Of a DNA stretch of 64,000 bases, positions 25,431-33,830 are shown piece by piece. Each line of letters opens with the position of its first letter. Within the stretch, counting starts at the first letter, position 1. The notes below the pieces were generated by a model, which was given only the letters and a program-made list of their open reading frames with translations, was not told the DNA's origin and searched no databases. Source of the DNA: Streptoalloteichus hindustanus (GTDB lineage Bacteria; Actinomycetota; Actinomycetes; Mycobacteriales; Pseudonocardiaceae); the NCBI RefSeq assembly GCF_900129375.1, contig NZ_FQVN01000004.1, forward strand, positions 434,001 to 498,000, given 5' to 3'. Both the position numbers and the translations under genes were made by a program.

Positions 25431-26684
25431 TCATGGACGTCGGGGCGGATCGCCCACAGTGGACAGCTCTCCAGTTCCGCCCGCGTGGACGGTGGGTTCG
25501 CACAGTGGCCCCGTGTCGCCGGTACTGGCGGCGGCGTCGCGCCGGGCGACCACGAGGAGTCCGAACAGCAGGACGGCGGCGGTGACGAACCCGGCGTCGT
25601 GGCCCAGGTGCTCGACGACCAGTCCGACGCCGGCGCCGCCCAGTCCCGTGCCCGCGTCGAAAGCCAGGTTCCACTGGGTGCTCGCGGTGCCGTAGCCGGC
25701 CCGGCCGGCGCGCTGGAGCATCAGGGTGAGCGTGGCGTTCTGCACCGCCCCGAGTCCGAGGCCGAACAGGACGGACCCGGCGAGCACCGCCCAGGGGCGA
25801 TCGGCCCACACCCCGCTCAGCACGCCCAGGCCGGTGGCCAGGACGGCGGGCGCCAGCAGCCGCTCGTGCCCGTACCGGTCGCCGAGCGCTCCGGCGGCTC
25901 CGCGCGCCACCGTGACGCCGAGTTGTTGCAGGGCCAGCGCGACCGGCACCACCCACGCCAGGGCGTGCGGAACGACCAGGGGCAGGAAGGTGACGATCAC
26001 CCCGGACGCCACGGTGCTCGCCGCCTGCAGCACGAACGGCCGCAGGGTCGGCGGATCGGCCAGCCCGGACAGAACGCGGGCGCGCCGCACCGGGGCGGGA
26101 CGGGGCGCGCGCACCCCGATCGCGGCCAGCGCGCCGGCCAACGGCAGCGCGGCGGCGAGGACGAACACCCACCCGCGGCCGAGAACATCGCCCAACAACA
26201 CCCCGAAGGGCAGGCCCAGGACCGCGCCGACGCCGTTGGCGACCCCGTACCAGCCGGTGCCGCGACCGCGCAGGTGGTCGGGGACCAGTTCGGCCGCCGC
26301 CGCGCTGGACGCGACGACGAAGATCCCGAAGCCCGCGCCGCGCAGCAGGCTGACGCCGACGACCGGACCCAGGTCGGTGGACAGGACGAGCAGCGCGCTG
26401 GGCGCGCCCAGCGCCACGGTGCCGGCCAGCAGCGCGGTCCGGTACCCGAACCGGGCCAGCAGTCGGGGCAGCGGCGGCTGCACGGCGACGGTGGCCACCA
26501 TCAGGGCGCCGGTGACCAGACCCGCACCCGCCGCGCCGGCGCTGCCGGAGGCCACGGCGAGGGGGACGACCGAGAGCAGCAGGTAGAAGCCGGCGAAGCC
26601 ACCGAAGGTGCACAGCAACAGGAACACCATGGCGGGGCTGAACACGGAGCCGGCGCGGGCGGTGGAGACGGGGGAGCGGGGCAC
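25431..26684 (-). CDS. MFS transporter
   Basis: A 417-residue membrane protein with 12 hydrophobic segments. The loop after helix 2 reads LLARFGYRTALLAG and the equivalent in the second half GALGDRYGHERLLAPA, the MFS motif A pattern. The GTG at 26684 gives the expected short cytoplasmic leader before helix 1 (VFLLLCTFGGFAGFYLLL); an ATG at 26629 would shorten it. It is separated by 46 bp from the DUF1989 gene in the same orientation, so both form an operon. It diverges from pucR-like gene, its probable regulator. Direction of transport and substrate are unknown; a purine or guanidine-type nitrogen compound is plausible. Confidence 0.85.
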   Translation of the reverse strand: MPRSPVSTARAGSVFSPAMVFLLLCTFGGFAGFYLLLSVVPLAVASGSAGAAGAGLVTGALMVATVAVQPPLPRLLARFGYRTALLAGTVALGAPSALLVLSTDLGPVVGVSLLRGAGFGIFVVASSAAAAELVPDHLRGRGTGWYGVANGVGAVLGLPFGVLLGDVLGRGWVFVLAAALPLAGALAAIGVRAPRPAPVRRARVLSGLADPPTLRPFVLQAASTVASGVIVTFLPLVVPHALAWVVPVALALQQLGVTVARGAAGALGDRYGHERLLAPAVLATGLGVLSGVWADRPWAVLAGSVLFGLGLGAVQNATLTLMLQRAGRAGYGTASTQWNLAFDAGTGLGGAGVGLVVEHLGHDAGFVTAAVLLFGLLVVARRDAAASTGDTGPLCEPTVHAGGTGELSTVGDPPRRP

Positions 26685-26716
26685 CGTCCCATCAGAACGG
26701 CCACGGCCGTCGGCAA

Positions 26717-26742
26717 CCAGTGGACGAAACTCCAGTAGACGA
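26717..26742. promoter_or_regulatory. Direct repeat between MFS and PucR genes
   Basis: CCAGTGGACGA (26717-26727) and CCAGTAGACGA (26732-26742), 15 bp apart, in the 85-bp divergent promoter. Candidate PucR sites. Confidence 0.5.
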
Positions 26743-26769
26743 CCGGTTTCCTTGTATAGGTTGTTGATC

Positions 26770-28329
26770 GTGCCGCGGCTGCGCCAGCTCCTCGACGACC
26801 CCGACCTGGACTTGGTGGTGTTGGTGGGCGGCGACGGGCTGGACCGGGAGATCCGGTGGGCGCACGTCACCGAGTTACCCGACCCGACGCCGTACGTGGG
26901 CGCGGAGGAGCTGGTGCTCACCAACGGGTTGTGGCTGGCGCAGGAGGACGCCGAGGCGTTCGTCGGCCGTCTCGCGGCGGCCGGCGCGGTGGGGCTGGTG
27001 TTCGGGCTCCGCACGACGGTGCCGGAGGTGCCGCCCCCGGTCGTCGAGGCGTGTCGGCGTCAGGGCCTGCCGCTGGCGAGCCTGCCGGTCGAGGTGCCGT
27101 TCACCGCCGTCACCCGGGCCGTCGCGGCGGCCACGGCCACCGAACGCCAACGCATGCTGCTCGACACCGTGCGGCGCACCGACGCGCTCACCGCGGCGGT
27201 GTCGAGCGGCGACGGCCTGCGGGGCGTGCTGCGGGTGCTGGCCGGGACGCGACAGACGCCGGTGGCGGTAGCCGTGGTGGACCGGCTCGGGCAGGTCCTC
27301 GACCACGTCGGCCCCGTCCCCGCGAACGTCGAGGCCGCGCGGACGGCCGCGGTGCTCAACGCCGGCCAGTCCGAGGGCGAGGTCGAGCTGGCCAGCGGCG
27401 AACCGGCGACGGTCGTCACGGTGACCGGGTTCGGCAGCGGTGACCTCGCGCTGCTCTACGGACGAGCCCCGGCCGCGCTCACCGAGTCCGAGCGGGCGGC
27501 GCTGACCCAGACGGTCCGGTTCGTGACCGTGGAGCTGGGGCGACGGCAGGCCGTGCGCGCCATCGAGGCCCGGTTCGCCACCGAGATCGTCGACCTGGTG
27601 CTGGCCGGACCGCGGCGGGACGAGGAGCTGGCCGCCCGCCTGCGTTCGTTCGGCCTGGCCGCCGAGGCCGCCATGGCGGTGTTCGTGGTGCGGGACGCGA
27701 CCGACGCGCGCCCACCCGAGGTGGCGGCCGACGTGGTCGCGGAGCACTTCGTCTCGCGGGGCCTCCCGGCGGTGGCGCCCACGACGGCGGAGGAGATCGT
27801 CGCGATCGTGGGCCTGCACACCGCGCCGGCACGGCTGCCCGACCTGGCCGCCCAGCTCGTGGAGGCGTTGCGCAGGCGTGTTCCCGGCGCGGACTGGTGC
27901 GTGGGCGCCGGCCGGATCGCGCGCGACCACCAGGTGTTGCGGCAGAGCCTGGTGCAGGCGCGCGAGGCGTGCCGGATGGCGCGGGTGCGGGGCCACGAGC
28001 GCCGAGCGGTGACCTTCGACGAGGTCGGGTCCTACCGGATGGTGCTGGCGTCGCTGGACGAGCGCGCGCGGCAGGACTTCGCGCGGACCGTGCTCGGCCC
28101 GGCGCTGGACTACGACCGGGAGCACCGCAGCGGCCTGGTGGACAGCCTGGCGACCTTCCTGGCCTGCGGGGGTCGGTGGTCGGAGGCGGCGACCCGCCTG
28201 CACGTGCACGTCAACACCCTGCGCAACCGACTGGCGAAGCTGGAGCAGCTCACCGACCGGGACCTGAGCGACACCGGAGACCGCACCGACCTGTTCCTGG
28301 CGTTGCGCGTGCTCGCGCCCGAACCCTGA
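26770..28329 (+). CDS. PucR family transcriptional regulator
   Basis: A 519-residue regulator. The N-terminal purine-catabolism sensor domain (about residues 1-120) includes VRWAHVTELPDPTPYVGAEE-like sequence (read as WAHVTELPDPTPYVG and EELVLTNGLWL). A middle GGDEF-like segment follows, and the C-terminal HTH is visible in LATFLACGGRWSEAATRL and HVHVNTLRNRLAKLEQL near residue 480. PucR-type proteins control ureide, purine or other nitrogen catabolism. The GTG at 26770 puts the conserved LRQLLDDPDL at the N-terminus. It diverges from the transporter-DUF1989 operon. Confidence 0.92.
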   Translation: MPRLRQLLDDPDLDLVVLVGGDGLDREIRWAHVTELPDPTPYVGAEELVLTNGLWLAQEDAEAFVGRLAAAGAVGLVFGLRTTVPEVPPPVVEACRRQGLPLASLPVEVPFTAVTRAVAAATATERQRMLLDTVRRTDALTAAVSSGDGLRGVLRVLAGTRQTPVAVAVVDRLGQVLDHVGPVPANVEAARTAAVLNAGQSEGEVELASGEPATVVTVTGFGSGDLALLYGRAPAALTESERAALTQTVRFVTVELGRRQAVRAIEARFATEIVDLVLAGPRRDEELAARLRSFGLAAEAAMAVFVVRDATDARPPEVAADVVAEHFVSRGLPAVAPTTAEEIVAIVGLHTAPARLPDLAAQLVEALRRRVPGADWCVGAGRIARDHQVLRQSLVQAREACRMARVRGHERRAVTFDEVGSYRMVLASLDERARQDFARTVLGPALDYDREHRSGLVDSLATFLACGGRWSEAATRLHVHVNTLRNRLAKLEQLTDRDLSDTGDRTDLFLALRVLAPEP

Positions 28330-28457
28330 CGCGGCGGTCGTGACCGGCGCGACACCGGCGAAGCGCAGTTACGAAAGGTAATTCTCACCGGGGCAACGTC
28401 CCCCACATGCGATGATCCTTCCGTCCATTGAGCCGATTTTGATCACGGTGGGTGACT

Positions 28458-29018
28458 ATGTACCGGGTATCGCTGGGCGACGACGGCGCGGAGCTGCGCC
28501 CGCTCGAACCGTGGCAGGCCGAGGAGTTCCTGGCCAACATCGAACGCGGGCGGGAGTTCATCGGGCGCTACATCGGGCTGCCGGACGCGGTCACGAACCT
28601 GATGTCCAGCCGTGCGTACCTCCAGTCCTACGCCGACAAGGCCGCCACGGACACCGGGCGGATCTACGGCATCTGGTCCGAGGGCACGCTGGTCGGCGGC
28701 GTCCTCTTCCGGACGATGGACGTCGCGCACGGCACCGCCGAGGCGGGCTGCTGGCTGGAGCCCGCGGCGGCGGGCAGGGGCCTGGTGACCAGGGCCGCGC
28801 GCGTGATCATCGACTGGGCCTTCGAGGAGCGGGGCCTGCACCGAATCGAGTGGCAGGTGGCGGCCCCGAACACGGCCAGCGTCGCCGTGGCCCGCCGACT
28901 CGGGATGACCAGGGACGGCGTGCTGCGGGGAAGCTACGTGCACCGCGGCGAGCGGTACGACATCGAGGTCTGGTCGGTGCTCGCCCCGGAGTGGCGGGCC
29001 GCCGCCAGCGAACGCTGA
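28458..29018 (+). CDS. GNAT acetyltransferase, RimJ/RimL type
   Basis: A 186-residue N-acetyltransferase. The N-terminal RPLEPWQAEEFLANIERGREFIGRYIGLPD (read in two parts: RPLEPWQAEEFL and REFIGRYIGLPD) is typical of the ribosomal-protein-Ser/Ala acetyltransferase subgroup. The acetyl-CoA loop is in PAAAGRGLVTRAARVI near residue 100 and the C-terminal signature is NTASVAVARRLGMTRDGVLR. ATG at 28458 is preferred over a GTG two codons earlier because GGTGGG then has proper spacing. Monocistronic; target protein or small molecule unknown. Confidence 0.88.
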   Translation: MYRVSLGDDGAELRPLEPWQAEEFLANIERGREFIGRYIGLPDAVTNLMSSRAYLQSYADKAATDTGRIYGIWSEGTLVGGVLFRTMDVAHGTAEAGCWLEPAAAGRGLVTRAARVIIDWAFEERGLHRIEWQVAAPNTASVAVARRLGMTRDGVLRGSYVHRGERYDIEVWSVLAPEWRAAASER

Positions 29019-29721
29019 CCGCCCGGTCGCCGCAGCGGGGATGCACCGCAGCGGGCTCACCGATCCTGGCCGCGCTGCGGCGCATGCCCGGTTGATGGCC
29101 GCGCGCAAGCCGGGCCGCGCGCGCATCAAGGGGTTCGGGGGCTTGGTGGCCCGCTCCTGACCGCGGCTGGTGCTCGGTGGCCCGAAGCTGGACCCACCCC
29201 TGATCGACAGGCCCGCTGACACCTTCCGCATCCTGAGGCCCCGCACACGGCTTGCGGCGGCGCGACGTCTACGCGGTTGGCACCGACAAGTGGGGCAACC
29301 CGCAGGCCCGGCTGATCGAGGAACGGCTGTGGGTGCGTCAGCGGGCGGTGCCCGCTCCGGAACTGACTGAGGTGGAGTGGGCGCGGGGCGCACCGCAGGA
29401 CGATCAGCATCTGCTGGCGCTGCTGGTGTGGTTGAAGGCCTACCGGCGGATTGGGCACGTCCCCGTGCTCGCGGGCGTTCCGCCGGTGGTGGCCGGCGGA
29501 AGGACGAGACCGGGCGGCCCTGCCCGGCCTGCGGCACGTGGGCAGTCCCCGGCGCGGACGTTCGCCGCGACGCTGTCCGCAACCCGTCGCGACGTCGCAG
29601 CCCTACGACTGATCGTCGGCGCGTGTCCTCACACGTCTGCTGAGCCCGACGTTGACCTCGTCCTGGCCTCCGGCTTCGTTGGCCACGCCGGCCTGGCGAC
29701 GGCACGTGGCCAGGGCCGCGC
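29019..29721. other. Gene-poor region with transposase-like remnant
   Basis: About 700 bp between the GNAT and TetR genes. The only recognisable content is the short Tn3-transposase-like stretch at 29252-29500; the rest looks non-coding or degenerate. Confidence 0.5.
29252..29500 (+). pseudogene. Possible Tn3-family transposase remnant
   Basis: An open frame beginning with TTG encodes LRRRDVYAVGTDKWGNPQAR, which resembles the middle of Tn3-family transposases (LRRRDVF..G..W.DPRA). It is followed directly by WARGAPQDDQHLLALLVWLK and AYRRIGHVPVLAGVPPVV, which resemble the N-terminal Tn3 domain. The order is reversed relative to an intact enzyme, so two fragments appear to have been joined by deletion or rearrangement. 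No DDE residues, terminal inverted repeats or resolvase gene are visible. The call rests on short motif resemblance only. Confidence 0.4.
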
Positions 29722-30306
29722 TTATCGGGGATGGGGTTCGGGCGCCATCCCGGCGAAGAGCGCTCGGAGCAAGCGGTCGATGTAGGCCTGTGTGATCGGC
29801 TGCTGGGTGATCAGCAATCGGAAGTACAACGGGCCCGACAGGATCTCGAAGGCCAGGTCCAGGTCGAAGTCGGGTGCGAGTTGCCCCTGCTCCTTGGCGA
29901 CCTTGAGGCGAGCGAGGGTGTCGGCCGTCTGCGGCTGGATGAAGCGCTGGTTGAGCGCGGCGGCGACATCGGGGTTGTGCTGCGCCTCGCCGATGAGGTC
30001 CTGGTACAGCGGTCCCCACGGCGGCCGGGCCAGCAGGTCGGCGGCCCGGCTCATGACCTCGCGCAGATCGGCCACGATGTCGCCGGTGTCGGGGTGCTCC
30101 AGGCCGGTGTTCCTTGAGCTGAGCACCGCGTCGAGGAACAGCAGGGCCTTGGAAGGCCACCGGCGGTAGATGGTGTCCTTGCCGACGCCGGCCCTGGCGG
30201 CGACCGCCTCCATGCTCAGCTTGGCGTAGCCGACCTCGAGAGCCAGGTCGAGCGCGGTCCGCATGATCGTTTCGGTCCGGTCGTCGGAGCGGCGGCGGGC
30301 GTTCAT
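29722..30306 (-). CDS. TetR family transcriptional regulator
   Basis: A 194-residue regulator. HTH at about residues 14-60: TALDLALEVGYAKLSMEAVA and GVGKDTIYRRWPSKALLF. The C-terminal domain (DLIGEAQHNPDVAAALNQRF; FEILSGPLYFRLLITQQPIT) is that of the TetR_C_11-like group. It starts 153 bp from the divergently read FAD oxidase-hydrolase operon and the gap contains paired inverted sequences, so it probably represses that operon. Confidence 0.92.
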   Translation of the reverse strand: MNARRRSDDRTETIMRTALDLALEVGYAKLSMEAVAARAGVGKDTIYRRWPSKALLFLDAVLSSRNTGLEHPDTGDIVADLREVMSRAADLLARPPWGPLYQDLIGEAQHNPDVAAALNQRFIQPQTADTLARLKVAKEQGQLAPDFDLDLAFEILSGPLYFRLLITQQPITQAYIDRLLRALFAGMAPEPHPR

Positions 30307-30319
30307 GCCGCCAGCATAC

Positions 30320-30398
30320 CGGGACGAGACGTTTGGTTTGACAATGACGGGACCTCTCCCGCATCCTCCTGCCAAGCCATACTGGACGTCGCGTCCCG
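30320..30398. promoter_or_regulatory. Paired operators between TetR and FAD oxidase genes
   Basis: CGGGACGAGACG (30320-30331) and CGTCGCGTCCCG (30387-30398) are inverted copies with 11 of 12 matches, 56 bp apart. The right copy also contains the perfect dyad GGACG-TCG-CGTCC. Consistent with two TetR sites, one for each promoter. Confidence 0.6.
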
Positions 30399-30459
30399 TT
30401 ATCGGTCCTCCCGCAGGCGCCGCAGACCGCCTGCCACCCCCATCACCCGAGGAAGATTC

Positions 30460-31764
30460 ATGAACGCGCTGAACCCCCTGCACTCCCTCCTCCGCGGCCG
30501 GGTCTGGCTGCCCGGCGATCCCGGCTTCGACGCCGCCCGCCGCCCCTGGAACCTGGCGATCGAGCAGCCGGTGGCGGCCGTGGTGGAGGCCGCCGACGCC
30601 GACGACGTCGCCGTGTTGGTCCGGCACGCCCGTTCCGCCGGGCTGGCCATCGCGACCCAGCCCAACGGACACGGGGCGACCGGCCGCACCGACGGGACGG
30701 TCCTGCTGCGCACCGGCCGTCTGGAGACCCTGGAGGTCGATCCGGCGGCGCGGCGGGCCCGCGTCGGCGCCGGCGTGCCTTCCGGCCGGGTGCAGGCCGC
30801 CGCCGCGCCGTACGCGCTGACCGGGCTGCCCGGCAGCTCTCCGGTGGTCAGCGTCGCCGGCGTCGCCCTCGGCGGCGGGTTGAGCTGGTTCGGCCGCGCG
30901 TACGGCTGGGTCGCCGACAGCGTCACCGCCTTCGACATCGTCGACAGCGAGGGCCGCCAGCGGCACGTCACCGCGGGCACCGACCCCGATCTGTTCTGGG
31001 CGCTGCGCGGCGGAGGCGGCGACTTCGCCGTCGTCACCGCCCTCGAACTGGCCCTGCATCCCGCCCCGCGCCTCTACGGCGGCCGGATGCTGTGGGCGGC
31101 CGAGCACGCGCCGGACGTGATGGACGCCTACCGGCAGATCACCGCCGACGCCCCGCCCGAGCTGACGGTCTGGCTGGACCTGCTGCACTTCCCGGGCGCC
31201 GACCCCGTGGTGGCCATCGACACCACCTACCTGGGCGCTGAGAGCGAGGCGCGTGACCTGCTCGGCCTCCTGGACCGCCTGCCCGTTCCCCTGTCCGACA
31301 GCAGGCGGAGCATGCCGGTCTCCGACGTCGGCGGCATCACGGCCGAACCCACCGATCCCGGCGCGGGCCTCTCCCGCGGCGAACTGCTGAGCGACCTCGG
31401 TGACACCGTGGTCAAGACCTTGCTGGCCGACCCGATCGCCCCGCTGCTCAGCCTGCAGATCCGGCATCTGGGAGGCGCGTTCACCCGCCCGTCCGACAGC
31501 CCGCACGGCCCCCTCACGGAGCCGTACGCCCTCTACCTGTTCGGCATCCCCACCGACCCCGCCACGGCCGAGGCCGTCCAGGACAAGCAGGCCGCTCTCG
31601 CCGGCGCCCTGCCCGTCAGCGGCCGCAAGCCCTTCACCTACCTCAACCCGGGCGAGAGCGCGGCCGACGCCTTCACCCCGGCCGTCATGGATCGCCTGCG
31701 CGCCATCAAGCGTCGCCACGATCCGAACAACCTCTTCCGCAGCAACTTCCCGGTCCACCGCTGA
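30460..31764 (+). CDS. FAD-linked oxidoreductase, berberine-bridge-like
   Basis: A 434-residue PCMH-type flavoprotein. The FAD domain is seen in ADDVAVLVRHARSAGLAIAT, the segment QPNGHGATGRTDG (His in the position of the 8-alpha-histidyl link) and SPVVSVAGVALGGGLSWFGR; the C-terminal BBE region ends with RLRAIKRRHDPNNLFRSNFP. The Cys that forms a second covalent flavin bond in many BBE enzymes is absent (SPVVSVAGVA instead), so attachment is probably single. Such enzymes oxidise alcohols, sugars or alkaloid-like rings with O2. ATG follows GAAGATTC. It forms an operon with the hydrolase 12 bp downstream, opposite a TetR gene. Confidence 0.9.
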   Translation: MNALNPLHSLLRGRVWLPGDPGFDAARRPWNLAIEQPVAAVVEAADADDVAVLVRHARSAGLAIATQPNGHGATGRTDGTVLLRTGRLETLEVDPAARRARVGAGVPSGRVQAAAAPYALTGLPGSSPVVSVAGVALGGGLSWFGRAYGWVADSVTAFDIVDSEGRQRHVTAGTDPDLFWALRGGGGDFAVVTALELALHPAPRLYGGRMLWAAEHAPDVMDAYRQITADAPPELTVWLDLLHFPGADPVVAIDTTYLGAESEARDLLGLLDRLPVPLSDSRRSMPVSDVGGITAEPTDPGAGLSRGELLSDLGDTVVKTLLADPIAPLLSLQIRHLGGAFTRPSDSPHGPLTEPYALYLFGIPTDPATAEAVQDKQAALAGALPVSGRKPFTYLNPGESAADAFTPAVMDRLRAIKRRHDPNNLFRSNFPVHR

Positions 31765-31776
31765 AGGGCGCCAGTG

Positions 31777-32703
31777 ATGACCATCCTCCCGATCGCCCGC
31801 ACCGCTCACCGGCACGTCGACGTCGAGGGGGTCCGCGTCTTCTACCGCGAGTCCCTCCCGGAGCGGCGGGACGCGCCCGTCCTGCTGCTGCTGCACGGCT
31901 TTCCGTCGGCTTCCCACCAGTTCCGCCGTCTCATCGACGTGCTCGGCGGGCAGTACCGGCTCATCGCGCCCGACTACCCGGGCTTCGGCCACACCCACGC
32001 GCCGGACGGCTTCACCTACTCCTTCGACGCTCTCGCCGACGTCATCGAGGGCTTCGTGCGGGGGCTCGGTCTGACCCGTTTCGTCCTGTACGTCTTCGAC
32101 TTCGGCGCCCCGGTGGGCTTCCGCCTCGCGCGACGGCACCCCGAGCGGATCGCCGGCCTGGTCGTGCAGAACGGCAACGCCTACGCCGAGGGACTCTCGG
32201 ACGGCGCACGCGACTTCATCGCGCTACGCCCGGACACCCCCGGCGCCGAGGAGACGATCCGCGAACTGCTCACCCCGGAGGGCACGCGGAGCCAGTACGA
32301 GACCGGCGTCGCCGACACCTCGCTGATCGCACCGGACGGCTGGACGCTCGACCAGCACTTCCTCGACCTGCCCGGCCGCGACCGGGCCCAGCTCGCGCTG
32401 GCCTTCGACTACCACAGCAACGTGGCGCGCTACACGCTCTGGCAGTCCTGGCTGAGAGAGCACACCCCGCCCACGCTCATCACCTGGGGCAGGCACGACC
32501 CGTTCTTCCCCGAGCCGGGCGCCCGCGCTTATCTGCGCGACCTGCCCGAGGCCGAGCTGCACCTGTTCGACACCGGCCACTTCGCCCTCGAAACCCACCT
32601 GTCGGAAATCGCCCCGCTCCTCGCCGGTTTCCTGGACCGCGTCTGGAGCGAGGAACGAGCAGAGCGGCGGCCGGCAGGGCGATGCTGTGCACCGCCGCGC
32701 TGA
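31777..32703 (+). CDS. Alpha/beta hydrolase, epoxide hydrolase/dehalogenase type
   Basis: A 308-residue hydrolase. The nucleophile position reads VFDFGAPVGFRLA near residue 106: an Asp rather than a Ser, the mark of the haloalkane dehalogenase and epoxide hydrolase branch. The oxyanion motif is LLLLHGFPSASHQFRRL, and the catalytic His is in FDTGHFALETHL near 268. ATG at 31777 was preferred to the GTG immediately before it. The last 20 residues (rich in Arg and Cys) extend beyond the normal family end, which suggests that the original stop was lost. Second gene of the TetR-controlled operon, so it may open an epoxide or remove halide from the product of the FAD oxidase. Confidence 0.88.
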   Translation: MTILPIARTAHRHVDVEGVRVFYRESLPERRDAPVLLLLHGFPSASHQFRRLIDVLGGQYRLIAPDYPGFGHTHAPDGFTYSFDALADVIEGFVRGLGLTRFVLYVFDFGAPVGFRLARRHPERIAGLVVQNGNAYAEGLSDGARDFIALRPDTPGAEETIRELLTPEGTRSQYETGVADTSLIAPDGWTLDQHFLDLPGRDRAQLALAFDYHSNVARYTLWQSWLREHTPPTLITWGRHDPFFPEPGARAYLRDLPEAELHLFDTGHFALETHLSEIAPLLAGFLDRVWSEERAERRPAGRCCAPPR

Positions 32704-32836
32704 CCACCATCACCGCCAAGACCCCCCATGGGGCTGCTGCCGGAGAGGGGCCACGGCTTGGGGGTGACGCCAGTCCTGGACCGGCCTGCTGGTCGGCGGC
32801 TCCTGCCGCGCGACACGATGTTGATCAGGATGTTGG

Positions 32837-33502
32837 TCATTCCCCGTGTGCCGCGATCGCCCGGCGGACCAGAAGGTGTGCCTGCGGGAAGCCCCGCTTG
32901 GGATCCTCGTTCGGGGAGATGACGAGCCTTGCCACCTCGGTGAACCCGGTGCCCAGGAGCAGCTCGGCAACGCGGTCAGGCGAATACCGGTAAGCGAGTG
33001 ACACAACGTGGTCGAATGGCTCGGCCAGCCTGGAGGCGTCGTCGTAGGCCGGGAAGCCGAGCAGCAGACAACCCCCGGGCGCGAGCACGCGGTGGAACTC
33101 GGCGAACGTTTCGGAGAGCCGTTCGGGCGGGGTGTGGATGATGGAGTGGTTGGCGAGGACACCGGCCAGAGCGGCGTCCTCGACCTTGAGAGCATCCATC
33201 ACCCCGACCTCGAAGCGCAGTTCTGGATGCAGGCTCCGAGCGAGCCCGATCATCTCCGGCGACAGGTCCACACCGAAGGCGGTCACGCCGAGGGCGTGCA
33301 GATGAGCGGTGACGTGGCCGGGGCCGCATCCCACGTCCAACACCAAGCCGCCGCCGTGGGCTTGGATCAGTTCGGCGAAAACGGGGACCATCGCGTGGTT
33401 GAACGGGTTGGCGTGGTAGCGCTCGGGGATTTTCTCGGCATAGCGAGGGGCGACGGCGTCGTACGCCGCGCGGGTGGCGGCGAGAAGGTCCGGATTTGCC
33501 AT
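32837..33502 (-). CDS. Class I SAM-dependent methyltransferase
   Basis: A 221-residue methyltransferase. Motif I is LVLDVGCGPGHVTAHL near residue 53, the acidic residue of motif II lies in FGVDLSPEMIGLAR, and motif IV is ANHSIIHTPPERL. The Methyltransf_11/25 pattern with no extra domain suggests a small-molecule acceptor. ATG at 33502. Convergent with the hydrolase gene at 31777 and isolated from LysR at 33831; function unknown. Confidence 0.9.
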   Translation of the reverse strand: MANPDLLAATRAAYDAVAPRYAEKIPERYHANPFNHAMVPVFAELIQAHGGGLVLDVGCGPGHVTAHLHALGVTAFGVDLSPEMIGLARSLHPELRFEVGVMDALKVEDAALAGVLANHSIIHTPPERLSETFAEFHRVLAPGGCLLLGFPAYDDASRLAEPFDHVVSLAYRYSPDRVAELLLGTGFTEVARLVISPNEDPKRGFPQAHLLVRRAIAAHGE

Positions 33503-33830
33503 GGGCAGTCATGTTAGGGGTTGTTGCTGAAACCCCGGGACCGGGTGGATGACCAGCAGAAAGACGACTGAGCGTCCACCCGGACCACACCATTCCGCAA
33601 GGTCGGGACAGCAGCCCAACCGGCTCGGCCGCCGCCGAGGGGTGGCACACCACCTACCACGCAGGGGCGAGCCCCGCTGACCGGCGCCTCACTGCTCAGC
33701 GGGAATTTCCGGCCGGATATGAACCAGACCCCGAATTCTGTCGGTCGCCTACGCGGCATGGCCCTTTCTGGTCGTCATGCCGGCCATTCTCGCCACGACC
33801 CGTGCCGTTGCCGAACTTCGTTTTCCGCAC
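33503..33830. other. Intergenic region, no gene seen
   Basis: About 330 bp upstream of the methyltransferase and downstream of the leftward LysR gene. It holds a short hairpin (GGGGTT 33516-33521 with AACCCC 33530-33535) near the methyltransferase start. I see nothing coding. Confidence 0.5.

Noticed and set aside
32704..32836. Possible small gene between hydrolase and methyltransferase
   Set aside because: Both strands give only low-complexity frames; convergent intergenic space.
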